Below the pieces are notes generated by a model, which saw nothing but the letters and a program-made list of their open reading frames with translations, was not told where the DNA came from and searched no databases. The position numbers and the translations under genes were made by a program. A DNA stretch of 64,000 nucleotides, taken from positions 62,001-126,000 of the forward strand of contig JHZO01000004.1 of the NCBI GenBank assembly GCA_000620945.1. The letters are read 5' to 3'. The stretch comes from [Clostridium] viride DSM 6836. GTDB lineage: Bacteria > Bacillota > Clostridia > Oscillospirales > Oscillospiraceae. This document shows, in pieces, positions 1-8,748 of the stretch (position 1 is the first letter of the stretch; each line of letters starts with the position of its first letter).

Positions 1-1
1 A

Positions 2-136
2 CTTTCCTTGGGGGAAGAAGGAGATGTGATTGTCCTATGCGGAAAGGGGCACGAAACCTACCAGGAAGTTGGCAGGGAGCGCTTCCACTTCGATGAGAGA
101 GAGGAAATTGCTGCTTACTTTGCAGGAAAGTCCTAA
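2..136 (+). CDS. murE: UDP-MurNAc-tripeptide synthetase, C-terminal end (partial)
   Basis: Only the last 44 codons are in the window; the gene enters from the left edge. The visible residues include CGKGHETYQ, the glycine-lysine-glycine-histidine-glutamate motif near the C-terminus of MurE ligases, followed by an F-DERE segment and a TAA stop at 134-136. MurE adds the third amino acid (meso-diaminopimelate or lysine) to UDP-MurNAc-dipeptide in the cytoplasm. The identity is supported by mraY directly downstream. MurF usually stands between murE and mraY; here there is only a 122-bp gap containing a small perfect hairpin (187-202), so murF must be elsewhere. A MurF or MurE-like ligase fused to another domain cannot be excluded from so short a piece. 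Confidence 0.8.
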   Translation, partial: LSLGEEGDVIVLCGKGHETYQEVGRERFHFDEREEIAAYFAGKS

Positions 137-258
137 AAAGAGAAGCCGGAAGCGGTGGAATGGGAAAGACCCACGGCTTGCGGCAAGGAACACCCGTGTT
201 CCCTGGAACGCAGGTATAAAGCAAGAGAGAATGAGAATATGCACGGAGGTACAACGAT

Positions 259-1281
259 ATGTTAGCTAAGCTGGTTTTTGCAGCGATGTTTGGATTCCTG
301 CTCAGCGCGATTCTGGGGAGGTTTCTGTTACCGATGCTTCGCCGGCTCAAGGCAGGGCAATCCATCAAAGAGGATGGCCCTACCTGGCATTTATCCAAGC
401 AGGGAACCCCAACCATGGGTGGACTGATGTTCATTGTCGCAACCCTCATTACCGTGGTCTTAATCAATTGGCAGTCCATTATGCAAGGGGATGTCACCTC
501 GCTCTTCATTCTGGTGTTCGCACTGGTCTTCGGCGTGATTGGCTTCATTGATGACTATGCCAAGGTAAAGAAGAAAGAAAATACGGGGCTTTCCGCCGGG
601 CAGAAGTTTTTGCTTCAGTTGGCAGCCTCCATCCTATTTATTGTCTTGCTTCGTAACGTGGGTATCTTAACCCCCAACTTGTTCATTCCCTTCCTGGGGA
701 TTGAACTGAAGCTGAACTGGCTCAGCTACATGATCTTTGCCGCCCTTGTCATGGTTGGCACGGTGAATGCCGTCAACATCACCGATGGTGTGGATGGGCT
801 GGCAACGGGGGTGACCCTTCCGGTTTGTGCCTTTTTTGGTGCCATTGCAACCTATAGCTATCTCTTTTGGAAGCGTCCGGAAGGAATGCCGGTGGCGACT
901 TTTGCCGCAGCGCTCTTTGGTGCACTGATAGCTTTTCTTCTGTATAACTTTCACCCGGCGAAAATCTTTATGGGTGACACCGGATCCCTGTTTTTGGGAG
1001 GGGCGGTCTGTGGAATGGCCTTTGCGCTGGATATTCCGCTGATTCTAGCCTTAGTTGGCATTATCTATGTGGCAGAAGCCCTTTCGGATATCATTCAAGT
1101 GGTCTATTTCAAGGCCACCCACGGAAAGAGAATTTTTCGAATGGCACCCCTCCACCATCATTTTGAGATGGGGGGATGGAGCGAAGAAAAGCTGTTCTTT
1201 GTCTTTTCCGGGATTACGCTCATCTGCTGTATCTTAGCTTACTTTGGGGTGATTGATCGTTATCCAGTGTTTTTATCCTAA
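259..1281 (+). CDS. mraY: Phospho-N-acetylmuramoyl-pentapeptide transferase
   Basis: MraY transfers phospho-MurNAc-pentapeptide from UDP to undecaprenyl phosphate, making lipid I at the inner face of the membrane. The 340-residue length is about normal for bacterial MraY. Visible landmarks are the aspartate pair in GFIDDYAK (about residue 97), NITDGVDGLA (about 173) and GDTGSLFLGG (about 238), the Mg2+/UDP site residues of the family, and a histidine-rich PLHHHFE segment near 295, all between about ten hydrophobic helices. The ATG is preceded by GGAGGT at a suitable distance. It is followed 34 bp later by ftsW on the same strand, so it belongs to the mur/fts transcription unit. Confidence 0.97.
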   Translation: MLAKLVFAAMFGFLLSAILGRFLLPMLRRLKAGQSIKEDGPTWHLSKQGTPTMGGLMFIVATLITVVLINWQSIMQGDVTSLFILVFALVFGVIGFIDDYAKVKKKENTGLSAGQKFLLQLAASILFIVLLRNVGILTPNLFIPFLGIELKLNWLSYMIFAALVMVGTVNAVNITDGVDGLATGVTLPVCAFFGAIATYSYLFWKRPEGMPVATFAAALFGALIAFLLYNFHPAKIFMGDTGSLFLGGAVCGMAFALDIPLILALVGIIYVAEALSDIIQVVYFKATHGKRIFRMAPLHHHFEMGGWSEEKLFFVFSGITLICCILAYFGVIDRYPVFLS

Positions 1282-1315
1282 GTTTGACCAGTATTCGCGT
1301 TAAGGAGGATCCATC

Positions 1316-2521
1316 GTGCGAAACAAGAAAAAACCATCCATGAGCATAGAAAAGCAGTTGGCACGAGGCCCTCTGGATTTGCCGTTTTTAACCCTGACCC
1401 TGCTGCTACTCGGTATTGGACTTATCACCTTGCTCTCCGCATCCTACCCCTCAGGCTATTATCGAGGGGGAAATCCCTACGATATCTTCATCCGTCAAGC
1501 CGTATTCGCCGTGTTGGGGATTGGGGTGATGTATGTAGTCTCACGGGTGGATTACCAACGGTGGCGTGGCCTCTCCCTGATTGTGTTAATGATTTCCGTG
1601 GTACTACTCTTGCTGGTTAAGGTGCCTGGTCTAGGCTCCAGTGCCGGTGGTGCAAACCGTTGGTTGGAAATTCCGGGCTTGCCTCGTTTTCAGCCCTCCG
1701 AGATCGCAAAGTTTGCCGTCATTTTGTACTTTTCCGCCCGGCTTTCCAAGCGGAAAGAAGGGACCAAGGGGCCCTATGATCCACGGCGTTTGGGTGGTAG
1801 AACCCTAAACAAGCTCCATGAGGTTGGATTTTTGGAACTGTTACCCTATGCAGGGGTGCTTCTCCTCATGTTGGGCCTGCTTGCCTTGCAGCCCCACATG
1901 TCGGCAACCATTTTGATCTTGGTGGTGGGGGCATCCATTCTCTTTGCGGCCGGCATCAAGCTTCGGTGGTTCATCATTGCAGGTGGCCTAATGGTCACCC
2001 TCCTTGGCCTCATGATCGCGACCACGGATTACATGACCACACGCGTTCAGATGTGGAGAAACCCTTGGGCAGATCCGTTGGGCAAAGGGCTGCAAGCGAT
2101 TCAATCACTTTTGGCCATTGGCTCAGGAGGTCTTCTGGGCCTCGGCCTTGGCAACAGCCGCCAGAAGTTTTTGTATCTACCCGAAGAACATAACGACTTT
2201 ATTTTTTCCGTCATCTGTGAAGAACTTGGTTTTATTGGAGTCACGCTGATTCTGACGCTTTTCGCCCTCCTCATTGTGAGAGGATATTGGCTAGCCATGC
2301 ACGCACGTGACCGCTTTGGTTCGCTGCTGATCGTTGGCGTTACTACCTTGCTCGCTTTTCAGGTATTTTTGAACGTGGCGGTGGTGACCAATCTCTTCCC
2401 CGTTACCGGCATCTCACTCCCATTTTTTAGCTACGGGGGTTCTGCACTTCTGATTCAGTTGGCGGAAATGGGCGTTGTGTTGGCGGTATCCAGGCAAATA
2501 CCGGCGCAAAAGTCCGATTAG
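1316..2521 (+). CDS. ftsW: SEDS peptidoglycan glycosyltransferase FtsW (or SpoVE-like)
   Basis: This is a 401-residue SEDS-family membrane protein, the polymerase that joins lipid II into septal glycan together with a class B penicillin-binding protein. It starts with GTG at 1316, eight bases after TAAGGAGG. About ten membrane helices follow a basic N-terminal tail. Family signatures are FQPSEIAK (about residue 125), LIAIGSGGLLG-type and PEEHNDFIF segments (about 265-295) and the C-terminal GISLPFFSYGG block. In sporulating Clostridia the gene between mraY and murG may serve both vegetative and spore septa, and sequence alone does not separate FtsW from SpoVE. A second SEDS protein, RodA-like, is encoded at 43316-44458. 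Confidence 0.92.
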   Translation: MRNKKKPSMSIEKQLARGPLDLPFLTLTLLLLGIGLITLLSASYPSGYYRGGNPYDIFIRQAVFAVLGIGVMYVVSRVDYQRWRGLSLIVLMISVVLLLLVKVPGLGSSAGGANRWLEIPGLPRFQPSEIAKFAVILYFSARLSKRKEGTKGPYDPRRLGGRTLNKLHEVGFLELLPYAGVLLLMLGLLALQPHMSATILILVVGASILFAAGIKLRWFIIAGGLMVTLLGLMIATTDYMTTRVQMWRNPWADPLGKGLQAIQSLLAIGSGGLLGLGLGNSRQKFLYLPEEHNDFIFSVICEELGFIGVTLILTLFALLIVRGYWLAMHARDRFGSLLIVGVTTLLAFQVFLNVAVVTNLFPVTGISLPFFSYGGSALLIQLAEMGVVLAVSRQIPAQKSD

Positions 2522-2535
2522 ATGAGGATAGTTTC

Positions 2536-3663
2536 ATGAAGATTTTGTTTACCTGTGGTGGGACGGCGGGACACATCAACCCTGCAGTCGCGCTTGCCCG
2601 TTTGGTTCAGGAGAGGAAACAGAATGCCGAAGTTCTGTTTGTCGGTGCAAAGGGTGGCATGGAGGAACGACTCATACCCAATGAGGGTTTTCCCTTAGAA
2701 ACAGTGACCATCAGCTCCTTCCGCCGAAAGCTCAACCTGTCCGGTCTGCGCTACAACCTAAACACCCTGCGCAACTTATCGGTCTCCCGGAAGGAAGCTG
2801 CCAATATACTAACGAGCTTTGCCCCGGATTTGGTGGTTGGTACGGGAGGCTATGCCTCCTATCCCGTGGTGCGGGAAGCCGCACGTCGGGGGATACCCAC
2901 GGCGGTGCATGAATCCAATGCCATTCCGGGGCTTACGACAAAGCGCCTATCCGCCGTTGCCGATTGTGTTATGGTTGGGTTTTCGGGCTGTGAATCCTAC
3001 TACCGACATCCCGAACGCGTGTTGGTAACCGGAACCCCGGTGCGTGGAGCCTTCTTTGAGAAAACCCGAACGGAGGCAAAAAAGGCTCTGGGCATTCCGG
3101 AAGATGCGCTTTTAGTCCTCTCCTACTGGGGCAGTCTCGGTGCAGAGCAGATGAACCGCTATATGAATGACTTCATCGCAATGGAGATACAAGAAAAGGC
3201 TGACTTTTACCACATTCATGGAGCCGGGCGCAACTTCGCTGCCATGCAGGAGGAGCTAAACAAGAGGAAACTTACCCTTCCGCCTCGGGTTCAACTTCAT
3301 GAGTATCTGTATGATATGCCCTGTGTTATGGCAGCGGCCGATGTTGTGCTTTGCCGAGGTGGTGCTTCCACCATTTCGGAGTTAACGGCCCTGGGAAGGG
3401 CTGCCATCATCGTTCCTTCTCCCAATGTGACTAACAATCATCAGGGAAAGAATGCGGAAGTCTTGCAACACGCCGGTGGGGCAAGGGTGATGCAGGAGTG
3501 TGAATCCAATGGGATGAACTTATACCAAGAGACAAGCTTACTCCTACAAGATGCAAAACGCAGAAAAGAGATGGAGAGGGCCATGGCTTCCTTAGGCATG
3601 CCCGATGCGTCGGAGCGAATCTATCAAACTCTGCTTAAACTCTGGCAAAAAGGTAGAAATTGA
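2536..3663 (+). CDS. murG: UDP-GlcNAc:lipid I N-acetylglucosaminyltransferase
   Basis: MurG is the peripheral membrane glycosyltransferase that converts lipid I to lipid II. The 375-residue protein begins with the glycine-rich CGGTAGHINPA motif (residues 7-17) that binds the lipid pyrophosphate. It carries the two-Rossmann GT-B layout with the second-half signature LCRGGASTISEL (about residues 273-284), which contacts UDP-GlcNAc, and the NHQGKNAE segment further on. It starts 14 bp after the ftsW stop, with GATGAGGATAG as a modest ribosome binding site, so translation is probably coupled. Position and order (mraY-ftsW-murG) match the classical division/cell-wall cluster. Confidence 0.96.
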   Translation: MKILFTCGGTAGHINPAVALARLVQERKQNAEVLFVGAKGGMEERLIPNEGFPLETVTISSFRRKLNLSGLRYNLNTLRNLSVSRKEAANILTSFAPDLVVGTGGYASYPVVREAARRGIPTAVHESNAIPGLTTKRLSAVADCVMVGFSGCESYYRHPERVLVTGTPVRGAFFEKTRTEAKKALGIPEDALLVLSYWGSLGAEQMNRYMNDFIAMEIQEKADFYHIHGAGRNFAAMQEELNKRKLTLPPRVQLHEYLYDMPCVMAAADVVLCRGGASTISELTALGRAAIIVPSPNVTNNHQGKNAEVLQHAGGARVMQECESNGMNLYQETSLLLQDAKRRKEMERAMASLGMPDASERIYQTLLKLWQKGRN

Positions 3664-3732
3664 ACCCTTTCTCTTCTCCCTGCATAGGATGGTTCGAACG
3701 CGACAAGAACCACCTGTGAGGGGAGAGATACG

Positions 3733-5061
3733 ATGGATACTTACTTCGTGACGGGAGGGAAGCCGCTTTTTGGCAGTGTACCGATTCACGGATCGAAAAA
3801 TAGCGTTCTACCCATTTTGGCGGCCACGATTTTGGCCCGAGGAGAGAGCGTCATTCATAACTGCCCAGCACTAAGCGACGTATTTGTCACAGCAGAAATC
3901 TTAGAGTGTCTCGGTTGTCGAGTGCAGTGGCATTCCGGAACGATGACCGTCGATGCCACCCAGTTAACCGGGGGCCAAATTCCGGACGTACTAATGCAGG
4001 AGATGCGATCGTCCGTCCTGTTTTTAGGGCCTCTCCTAGCAAGGCTCGGAAGTGCAGAAATGTGCTGTCCCGGCGGATGTGCCCTAGGGCCTCGTCCCAT
4101 TGATTTACACGTACGCGCCTTACAGCGCTTAGGTGCTACGGTCAATGAGGAGGGCGGGCGGCTTCGCTGTACCACCAGACGCCTACATGGACGAAGGATT
4201 CTATTGGATATTCCCAGCGTTGGGGCGACGGAAAACATTATGTTAGCCGCTTGCGGTGCACAGGGAAACACCATCATCAGCAATGCAGCCCGAGAACCTG
4301 AAATCGTTGACCTGCAAGGTTTTCTTCGCTCTATGGGAGCAAGAATCTGGGGAGCAGGCGGTTCGACCATTTACATAGAAGGTGGGCAGACTCTGCATGC
4401 AGGGGAATACACCGTGATGTCGGATCGCATTGTGGCCGCGACCTATCTTTGCGCGCTTGCGTCTGCGAAAGGGGAAGCGGAGTTTACCTGCGCGGACGTT
4501 CGAACGGTCGCACCGGTGATTACGAGCCTGATCGAAGCCGGCTGCACCATCCGCAGCGCCGCCGAAGGCCGCATCTGGATTCGCAGTCGAGAACCCTTGA
4601 AGGCCATTCGACCGATTTATACGGCACCGTATCCAGGCTTTCCAACGGATGCTCAGCCGGTGCTCATGGCGGCCTTGGCCGGGGGGATCGGGAAAACCAC
4701 CTTTGTGGAAACGATTTTTAGCAATCGATACAGCCACGCGGAGGGATTGTATCGCATGGGAGCGGATATCTCCATTCGCCAACGAACGGCTGAGATCAAC
4801 GGGAATCCATTCCTGCACGGAGCGGAAATGGAAGCGCATGATTTGCGGGGTGGGGCCGCCTTGGTCGTGGCTGCTTTGGGAGCCCAAGGCGAAAGTCGGA
4901 TTACAGGACTTCACTACATTGACCGAGGGTATGAGAACTTTGAGGGGGATCTTTCCGCTCTGGGCGCACAGATTGTGCGGGTGAAAGAGAGCGTAGAGAC
5001 CCAAATGGGAGCCAACACACAGGAACCTGTCGTAGCTGTCTGTGCAGCCGGTGGGCAATGA
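3733..5061 (+). CDS. murA: UDP-GlcNAc 1-carboxyvinyltransferase
   Basis: MurA transfers enolpyruvate from phosphoenolpyruvate to UDP-GlcNAc, the first committed step of peptidoglycan synthesis. The 442-residue protein has the two-domain EPSP-synthase-like fold and the KN pair in GSKNSVLP (about residue 20). The active-site cysteine is Cys116 in GGCALGPRP, the residue alkylated by fosfomycin, so nothing in the sequence suggests intrinsic resistance by Cys-to-Asp change. FPTDAQPVLMAAL near residue 300 is the usual second-domain motif. It lies between murG and ftsQ, where murB often sits in other Firmicutes. The start has GAGGGGAG upstream. Whether a second MurA exists elsewhere is unknown. Confidence 0.96.
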   Translation: MDTYFVTGGKPLFGSVPIHGSKNSVLPILAATILARGESVIHNCPALSDVFVTAEILECLGCRVQWHSGTMTVDATQLTGGQIPDVLMQEMRSSVLFLGPLLARLGSAEMCCPGGCALGPRPIDLHVRALQRLGATVNEEGGRLRCTTRRLHGRRILLDIPSVGATENIMLAACGAQGNTIISNAAREPEIVDLQGFLRSMGARIWGAGGSTIYIEGGQTLHAGEYTVMSDRIVAATYLCALASAKGEAEFTCADVRTVAPVITSLIEAGCTIRSAAEGRIWIRSREPLKAIRPIYTAPYPGFPTDAQPVLMAALAGGIGKTTFVETIFSNRYSHAEGLYRMGADISIRQRTAEINGNPFLHGAEMEAHDLRGGAALVVAALGAQGESRITGLHYIDRGYENFEGDLSALGAQIVRVKESVETQMGANTQEPVVAVCAAGGQ

Positions 5062-5082
5062 AATGCTAAAGGATGACAAGAA

Positions 5083-5874
5083 ATGGCAAAGTCACGAAAC
5101 AAAAAGAAAACATATAGGAGACGGAGGGGGCTTCGCCTTCTCTATCTCCTTATGTCGTTTATCCTGATTGTTTCGGCAATCCTTGTCAGCTGTGTCTTTT
5201 TCTTCCGCGTGGAAGAAATCCAAATTCTAGGCAATACTCGCTACTCCAATGAGCAAGTGTTGACCGTGGCTAATATTGGGGCAGAGGCAAACCTATTCCT
5301 CCTGCCCCGCACCGCCATTGAGAAGCGAATCTCCGACAGCATGCCCTATGTGGATTCTGTGAATCTTAAGAACAAGTATCCGTCCACCCTGATTCTGGAG
5401 ATTCAAGAGTGCGTTCCCTTGGCTGCCTTCCGCACGGACAATGGATATTGGCTGATGGATGCCAGTGGCAAGGTATTGGAACAGGTGGATGAAAGCATCG
5501 CAAGCACTCTCATTCAGGTGGAAGGGGTCTCCTTACTGGATCCGAAGGTGGGACAGCCAGCCCAGGTTCCCGATGAGGCAAAGGGGAAATTTGCCGCACT
5601 CTGTGCCCTGCTTGGAAGTTTACAGGAGCACGAGATTGCCGCCGATGTAAGCTGGATCGATATGAGTGGTGAAACTGACATTGAAATGGGGTATTTGGGT
5701 CGCTTCACCGTGCGCCTTCCTTTGAGAACGGAACACAGTGCAACCGAGCAAGGAAGCGAGATTTATAGCCTAAAAATCGAGGCGCTGAAAAAAATTGTCT
5801 CGCAGTATTTGGGTGAAACCGACCGAGGAATCATCGATTTATGGGAAGATAAGGGTTTTTTCCGCCCAAGGTAA
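5083..5874 (+). CDS. ftsQ: Cell division protein FtsQ/DivIB
   Basis: This 263-residue bitopic membrane protein has a short, strongly basic cytoplasmic tail (residues 1-20), one transmembrane helix (about 22-46) and an extracellular part starting with a POTRA domain (VEEIQILGNTRYSNEQV, about 45-61). FtsQ/DivIB links FtsL, DivIC and the penicillin-binding protein at the septum. The C-terminal half is the usual poorly conserved beta-rich region, ending with GIIDLWEDKGFFRPR. It starts 21 bp after murA and is the last gene before a 138-bp gap containing the ftsZ promoter. The ftsA gene, often found between ftsQ and ftsZ, is absent. Confidence 0.9.
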   Translation: MAKSRNKKKTYRRRRGLRLLYLLMSFILIVSAILVSCVFFFRVEEIQILGNTRYSNEQVLTVANIGAEANLFLLPRTAIEKRISDSMPYVDSVNLKNKYPSTLILEIQECVPLAAFRTDNGYWLMDASGKVLEQVDESIASTLIQVEGVSLLDPKVGQPAQVPDEAKGKFAALCALLGSLQEHEIAADVSWIDMSGETDIEMGYLGRFTVRLPLRTEHSATEQGSEIYSLKIEALKKIVSQYLGETDRGIIDLWEDKGFFRPR

Positions 5875-5937
5875 CAAAACGTAACGAATCTAAGCTCGCT
5901 TTTACCAAAAAGAAGTAATAAGAAATTCACTTTTCTA

Positions 5938-5966
5938 TTGACCTGTTGGAAAAAGGGATATAAAAT
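5938..5966 (+). promoter_or_regulatory. Sigma-A type promoter of ftsZ
   Basis: TTGACC (5938-5943) and TAAAAT (5961-5966) are separated by exactly 17 bp, 47 bp ahead of the ftsZ start. This gives ftsZ its own transcript in addition to read-through from ftsQ. Confidence 0.75.
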
Positions 5967-6012
5967 AATACAAAGCATGTAGATACGCAATATTCACATA
6001 GGAGGGGCAATT

Positions 6013-7134
6013 ATGTCTTTTGGTTTAGATACCGGCCCAGACAGCGTTGTTACGATTAAAGTAATTGGTGTTGGTGGCGGCGGAAGCAATGTCGTCAACC
6101 GCATGGTTCGATCCGGCATGAAGGGCGTTGATTTTATCGCGGTGAACACGGACAAGCAAGCCTTGGCTGTGTCCAGCGCTACGCATAAAATACAGATTGG
6201 TGAAAAGCTGACGGAGGGTCAGGGTGCAGGCTCGAATCCTGATGTCGGACGCAAGTCTGCAGAGGAAAGCCGTACACAGATTTCAAAAACTCTGGAAGGT
6301 ACCGATATGGTATTCATTACGGCTGGCATGGGCGGCGGTACCGGAACCGGTGCGGCACCCATTATGGCTGACCTGGCAAAGGAAATGGATATCCTGACCA
6401 TTGGTGTTGTGACAAAGCCTTTTAACTTTGAAGGTCGTCGCCGCATGGAGCAGGCCGAAGAGGGCATTCGAAACCTTCGCGCTAAGGTGGACGCTCTTGT
6501 TATTATTCCGAACGATCGCTTAAAGTATGCGACCGATCAGAAAATTACCTTTGCCAATGCGTTTGAAATTGCAGACGATGTCCTGCGTCAGGCCGTACAG
6601 TCCATTTCCGACCTGATTAAGAACACCGGTTTCATTAACCTTGATTTTGCAGACGTCACCGCCGTCATGAAGGATGCCGGTATGGCACACATGGGTGTGG
6701 GTCGTGCAGCAGGTAAGAATAAGGCAGAGGAAGCTGCTAAGATGGCAGTCTCCAGCCCCCTCTTGGAAACCTCCATCAACGGTGCTCGTGGCGTTCTGGT
6801 CAACGTGACCGGTTCCACCGACATTGGCCTGGAAGAAGTCGAGACCGCAGCAAACTTGGTTCAGGAAGCAGCCGATCCCAACGCACTCATCATCTTTGGT
6901 GCAACCTTCGACGAGAGCTTGGAAGACGAGATCCGCGTCACCGTCATTGCAACCGGCTTTGACGAGGTGGACAATTCCGCAAAGAATGCAGCTGCAACCA
7001 AGACCAACTCTCGCCTGTTCCCCGCAGGCAGACCGGCAGCGAACACCGGAAGCAATTCCGTTTCCGACAACGCTCCCAGCGATGACGACGATCCCTATAA
7101 GGAAATTTTCAAAATTTTCAATCGTGACCGCTAA
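6013..7134 (+). CDS. ftsZ: Cell division GTPase FtsZ
   Basis: FtsZ is the tubulin-like GTPase that forms the Z-ring. The 373-residue protein shows the tubulin signature GGGTGTG (about residues 105-111), GVGGGGSN at the N-terminus and the NTDKQAL and [14 protein letters not shown] segments that contact nucleotide. After about residue 320 there is a low-complexity Ala/Asn/Ser linker and a short acidic stretch. The C-terminal peptide reads [14 protein letters not shown] rather than the IPxFLR-type tail of Bacillus and Escherichia. The start has GGAGGGG at a good distance. A strong terminator follows, so ftsZ ends the cluster. Confidence 0.98.
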   Translation: MSFGLDTGPDSVVTIKVIGVGGGGSNVVNRMVRSGMKGVDFIAVNTDKQALAVSSATHKIQIGEKLTEGQGAGSNPDVGRKSAEESRTQISKTLEGTDMVFITAGMGGGTGTGAAPIMADLAKEMDILTIGVVTKPFNFEGRRRMEQAEEGIRNLRAKVDALVIIPNDRLKYATDQKITFANAFEIADDVLRQAVQSISDLIKNTGFINLDFADVTAVMKDAGMAHMGVGRAAGKNKAEEAAKMAVSSPLLETSINGARGVLVNVTGSTDIGLEEVETAANLVQEAADPNALIIFGATFDESLEDEIRVTVIATGFDEVDNSAKNAAATKTNSRLFPAGRPAANTGSNSVSDNAPSDDDDPYKEIFKIFNRDR

Positions 7135-7149
7135 CGGTAGTTAAAAGCA

Positions 7150-7206
7150 AATGCCCCTGATTGGACGGTGAAGACTCGCCGTAAAATCAGGGGCATTTTT
7201 TTTCGC
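7150..7206 (+). terminator. Rho-independent terminator after ftsZ
   Basis: ATGCCCCTGATT pairs with AATCAGGGGCAT, with a second small hairpin inside the loop, followed by a run of eight T. The T-run touches the end of the converging gene at 7206. Confidence 0.9.
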
Positions 7207-7703
7207 TAAACGTCCAAAATAATCACATCGCACTGTTTGCGGATGGCGTAGTGAATGGTATACAGCGTACCGCCTCCTTGTCCACTGTAGGCTGCGATCA
7301 GGCGGGAGGAGTGGTCAACCAAATAGCGGTTTCGCCGTTGTAGGCATCCTGCGGTGTATGTATGCTGAATGACCGTTTCAAAATCACAGCGAGCTAAGAG
7401 AGCATGGTAGCGTAAGCGCTCTTGGGGAATCCAACGGTCTGCTTGTCCGGCAAAGGGAATCGCCGCCTCCACGCGCACATCCGGGTGGAGTTCGCGCAAC
7501 AGGAGAGCTGCCTCACAGAATTGCAGGTCAGCACCACGGGCCATGCCACAGATAAAGTGTCGATAGCCTTGCGCAAAGGCAGCTTGCAGCGCAGACCAAA
7601 GTTCCGCCTTAAATTGCAAACAGCGAGCATCGGACTCATTGCTGCCCCAGGGAAGTTTTTCCGGACGGTGTCCCGTAAAGCTACAGCTCAACTGATGGTT
7701 CAT
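7206..7703 (-). CDS. SLOG-superfamily protein (DUF1273/YpsA-like)
   Basis: The open frame extends further upstream, but the conserved part begins at MNHQLSCSFTGHRPEKLPWG, and GAGAGGTGAGGAAG stands just before the ATG at 7703, so this start is chosen (165 residues). The N-terminal TGHRPEKLP motif, the central FICGMARGADL segment and the AIPFAGQ region are typical of DUF1273/YpsA-like members of the SLOG family. These have a Rossmann-like fold and are thought to bind nucleotides or related ligands. Members have been linked to cell division or to small-molecule signalling in some bacteria, but the function here is unknown. It is transcribed away from the riboswitch unit and converges on ftsZ. 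Confidence 0.85.
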   Translation of the reverse strand: MNHQLSCSFTGHRPEKLPWGSNESDARCLQFKAELWSALQAAFAQGYRHFICGMARGADLQFCEAALLLRELHPDVRVEAAIPFAGQADRWIPQERLRYHALLARCDFETVIQHTYTAGCLQRRNRYLVDHSSRLIAAYSGQGGGTLYTIHYAIRKQCDVIILDV

Positions 7704-7799
7704 CTTCCTCACCTCTCCATGGCTTATTGTAAGGGACGGGAAGGGCAAAGTCAACAGAAAAACGAACATTTGTTCCTGTGTTGTTTGTAATATTTGGAC

Positions 7800-7827
7800 T
7801 TGAAATTTTTTATAAAACGAGTATAAT
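7800..7827 (+). promoter_or_regulatory. Sigma-A promoter of the ribU riboswitch transcript
   Basis: TTGAAA (7800-7805), a 16-bp spacer and a perfect TATAAT (7822-7827) lie about 25 bp ahead of the FMN aptamer. Confidence 0.8.
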
Positions 7828-7852
7828 GTCAAAAGAACAACTGAATAAAATG

Positions 7853-7978
7853 TCTTCAGGGCGGGGTGCAAGTCCCCACCGGCGGTATAGTCCGCGAGCG
7901 TTTTTGGCCCTATGGCCTGAAAGCAGCTGATCCGGTTGGATTCCGGAACCGACAGTGATAGTCTGGATGGGAGAAGAC
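7853..7978 (+). promoter_or_regulatory. FMN riboswitch (RFN element)
   Basis: The sequence follows the RFN consensus closely: CTTCAGGGCGGGGTG at the start, AGTCCCCACCGGCGGTA, TCCGCGAGC, a variable arm, CTGATCCGGT, then CCGGAACCGACAGTGATAGT and GATGGGAGAAGA closing the basal stem. It lies between a clear promoter and ribU, so FMN should repress riboflavin uptake. The downstream platform contains a long hairpin (about 7979-8021) and a TTTGC/GCAAA pairing that could cover the ribU Shine-Dalgarno. No hairpin with an immediately adjacent U-run was found, so control may be translational. Confidence 0.97.
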
Positions 7979-8072
7979 GTGCTAAGTGATTTCATACGCT
8001 CTGTATGCCTCTTAGCACTTGGAAGACATTTGCGTTTTTCAGGTGTTACTATGCAAAGGAGTGTTTTTTATT

Positions 8073-8666
8073 ATGAATTCGAATCCCAGAACGAAAAAAA
8101 TTACCGTTATGGCCATGCTCGTCGCTCTCTCTGTGGTCATGGTCTCCCTCATTCACTTTCCTATTATTCCAGCAGCTCCATTCTTGGAGTATGACCCGGC
8201 GGATATCCCCATCCTGATCGGAGCCTTTGCCTATGGTCCCATTGCCGGTCTGGTGCTTACGGTCATCGCAAGCCTCATTCAAGGCTTTACCGTTAGCGCA
8301 AGCGCAGGATTGTATGGTATCTTGATGCACATCATTGCAACAGGAACTTTGGTAGTGGTTGCTTCCGGAATTTACCGCATCAAGCATACGAGAGTCGGTG
8401 CTGTGATTGGTCTGGTTTGTGGCACCCTTTCCATGGCAGTGATCATGATGATTGCAAACCACTTCATCACCCCGTTCTATATGATGGTACCCGTGGACGT
8501 GGTGGATGCTATGTTGCTTCCCGTAATCTTACCCTTTAACCTAATCAAGGCTGGGATAAACTCCCTGATCACCTTTGTGGTATACAAGGTCGTTTCTCGA
8601 TATATTGTTCATGGTGAACCCATGAAGGGCAAGAAGTCGGAAGCGGTGTTCGATTCCGAAGCATAA
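8073..8666 (+). CDS. ribU: ECF transporter riboflavin-binding subunit RibU
   Basis: RibU is the substrate-binding membrane subunit (S component) of an energy-coupling-factor transporter for riboflavin. The start at 8073 is chosen because MNSNPRTKKITVMAML is the usual RibU N-terminus, AAAGGAG lies upstream and the preceding codons belong to the riboswitch leader. The 197-residue protein has about six hydrophobic helices, with the family-typical FPIIPAAPFLEYDPADIPIL and GAFAYGP segments near residues 38-65 and a lysine-rich C-terminus. No EcfA/EcfT module is nearby, so it must use a shared module. The FMN riboswitch directly upstream strongly supports the substrate assignment. Confidence 0.95.
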   Translation: MNSNPRTKKITVMAMLVALSVVMVSLIHFPIIPAAPFLEYDPADIPILIGAFAYGPIAGLVLTVIASLIQGFTVSASAGLYGILMHIIATGTLVVVASGIYRIKHTRVGAVIGLVCGTLSMAVIMMIANHFITPFYMMVPVDVVDAMLLPVILPFNLIKAGINSLITFVVYKVVSRYIVHGEPMKGKKSEAVFDSEA

Positions 8667-8678
8667 CACAAAAGCTGT

Positions 8679-8716
8679 AAAGGTCCGCCCGGTAGTATTG
8701 CCGTGCGGACCTTTTC
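8679..8716 (+). terminator. Terminator after ribU
   Basis: AAAGGTCCGC and GCGGACCTTT form a stem followed by TTTCC. It ends the ribU unit and lies just before the DUF1294 gene. Confidence 0.7.
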
Positions 8717-8748
8717 CCATGAAACAAAACGAAAGAAGGTGTGCCACG

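Noticed and set aside
4243-5079. 278-codon minus-strand open frame
   Set aside because: Antisense to murA; composition is not protein-like and there is no start signal.
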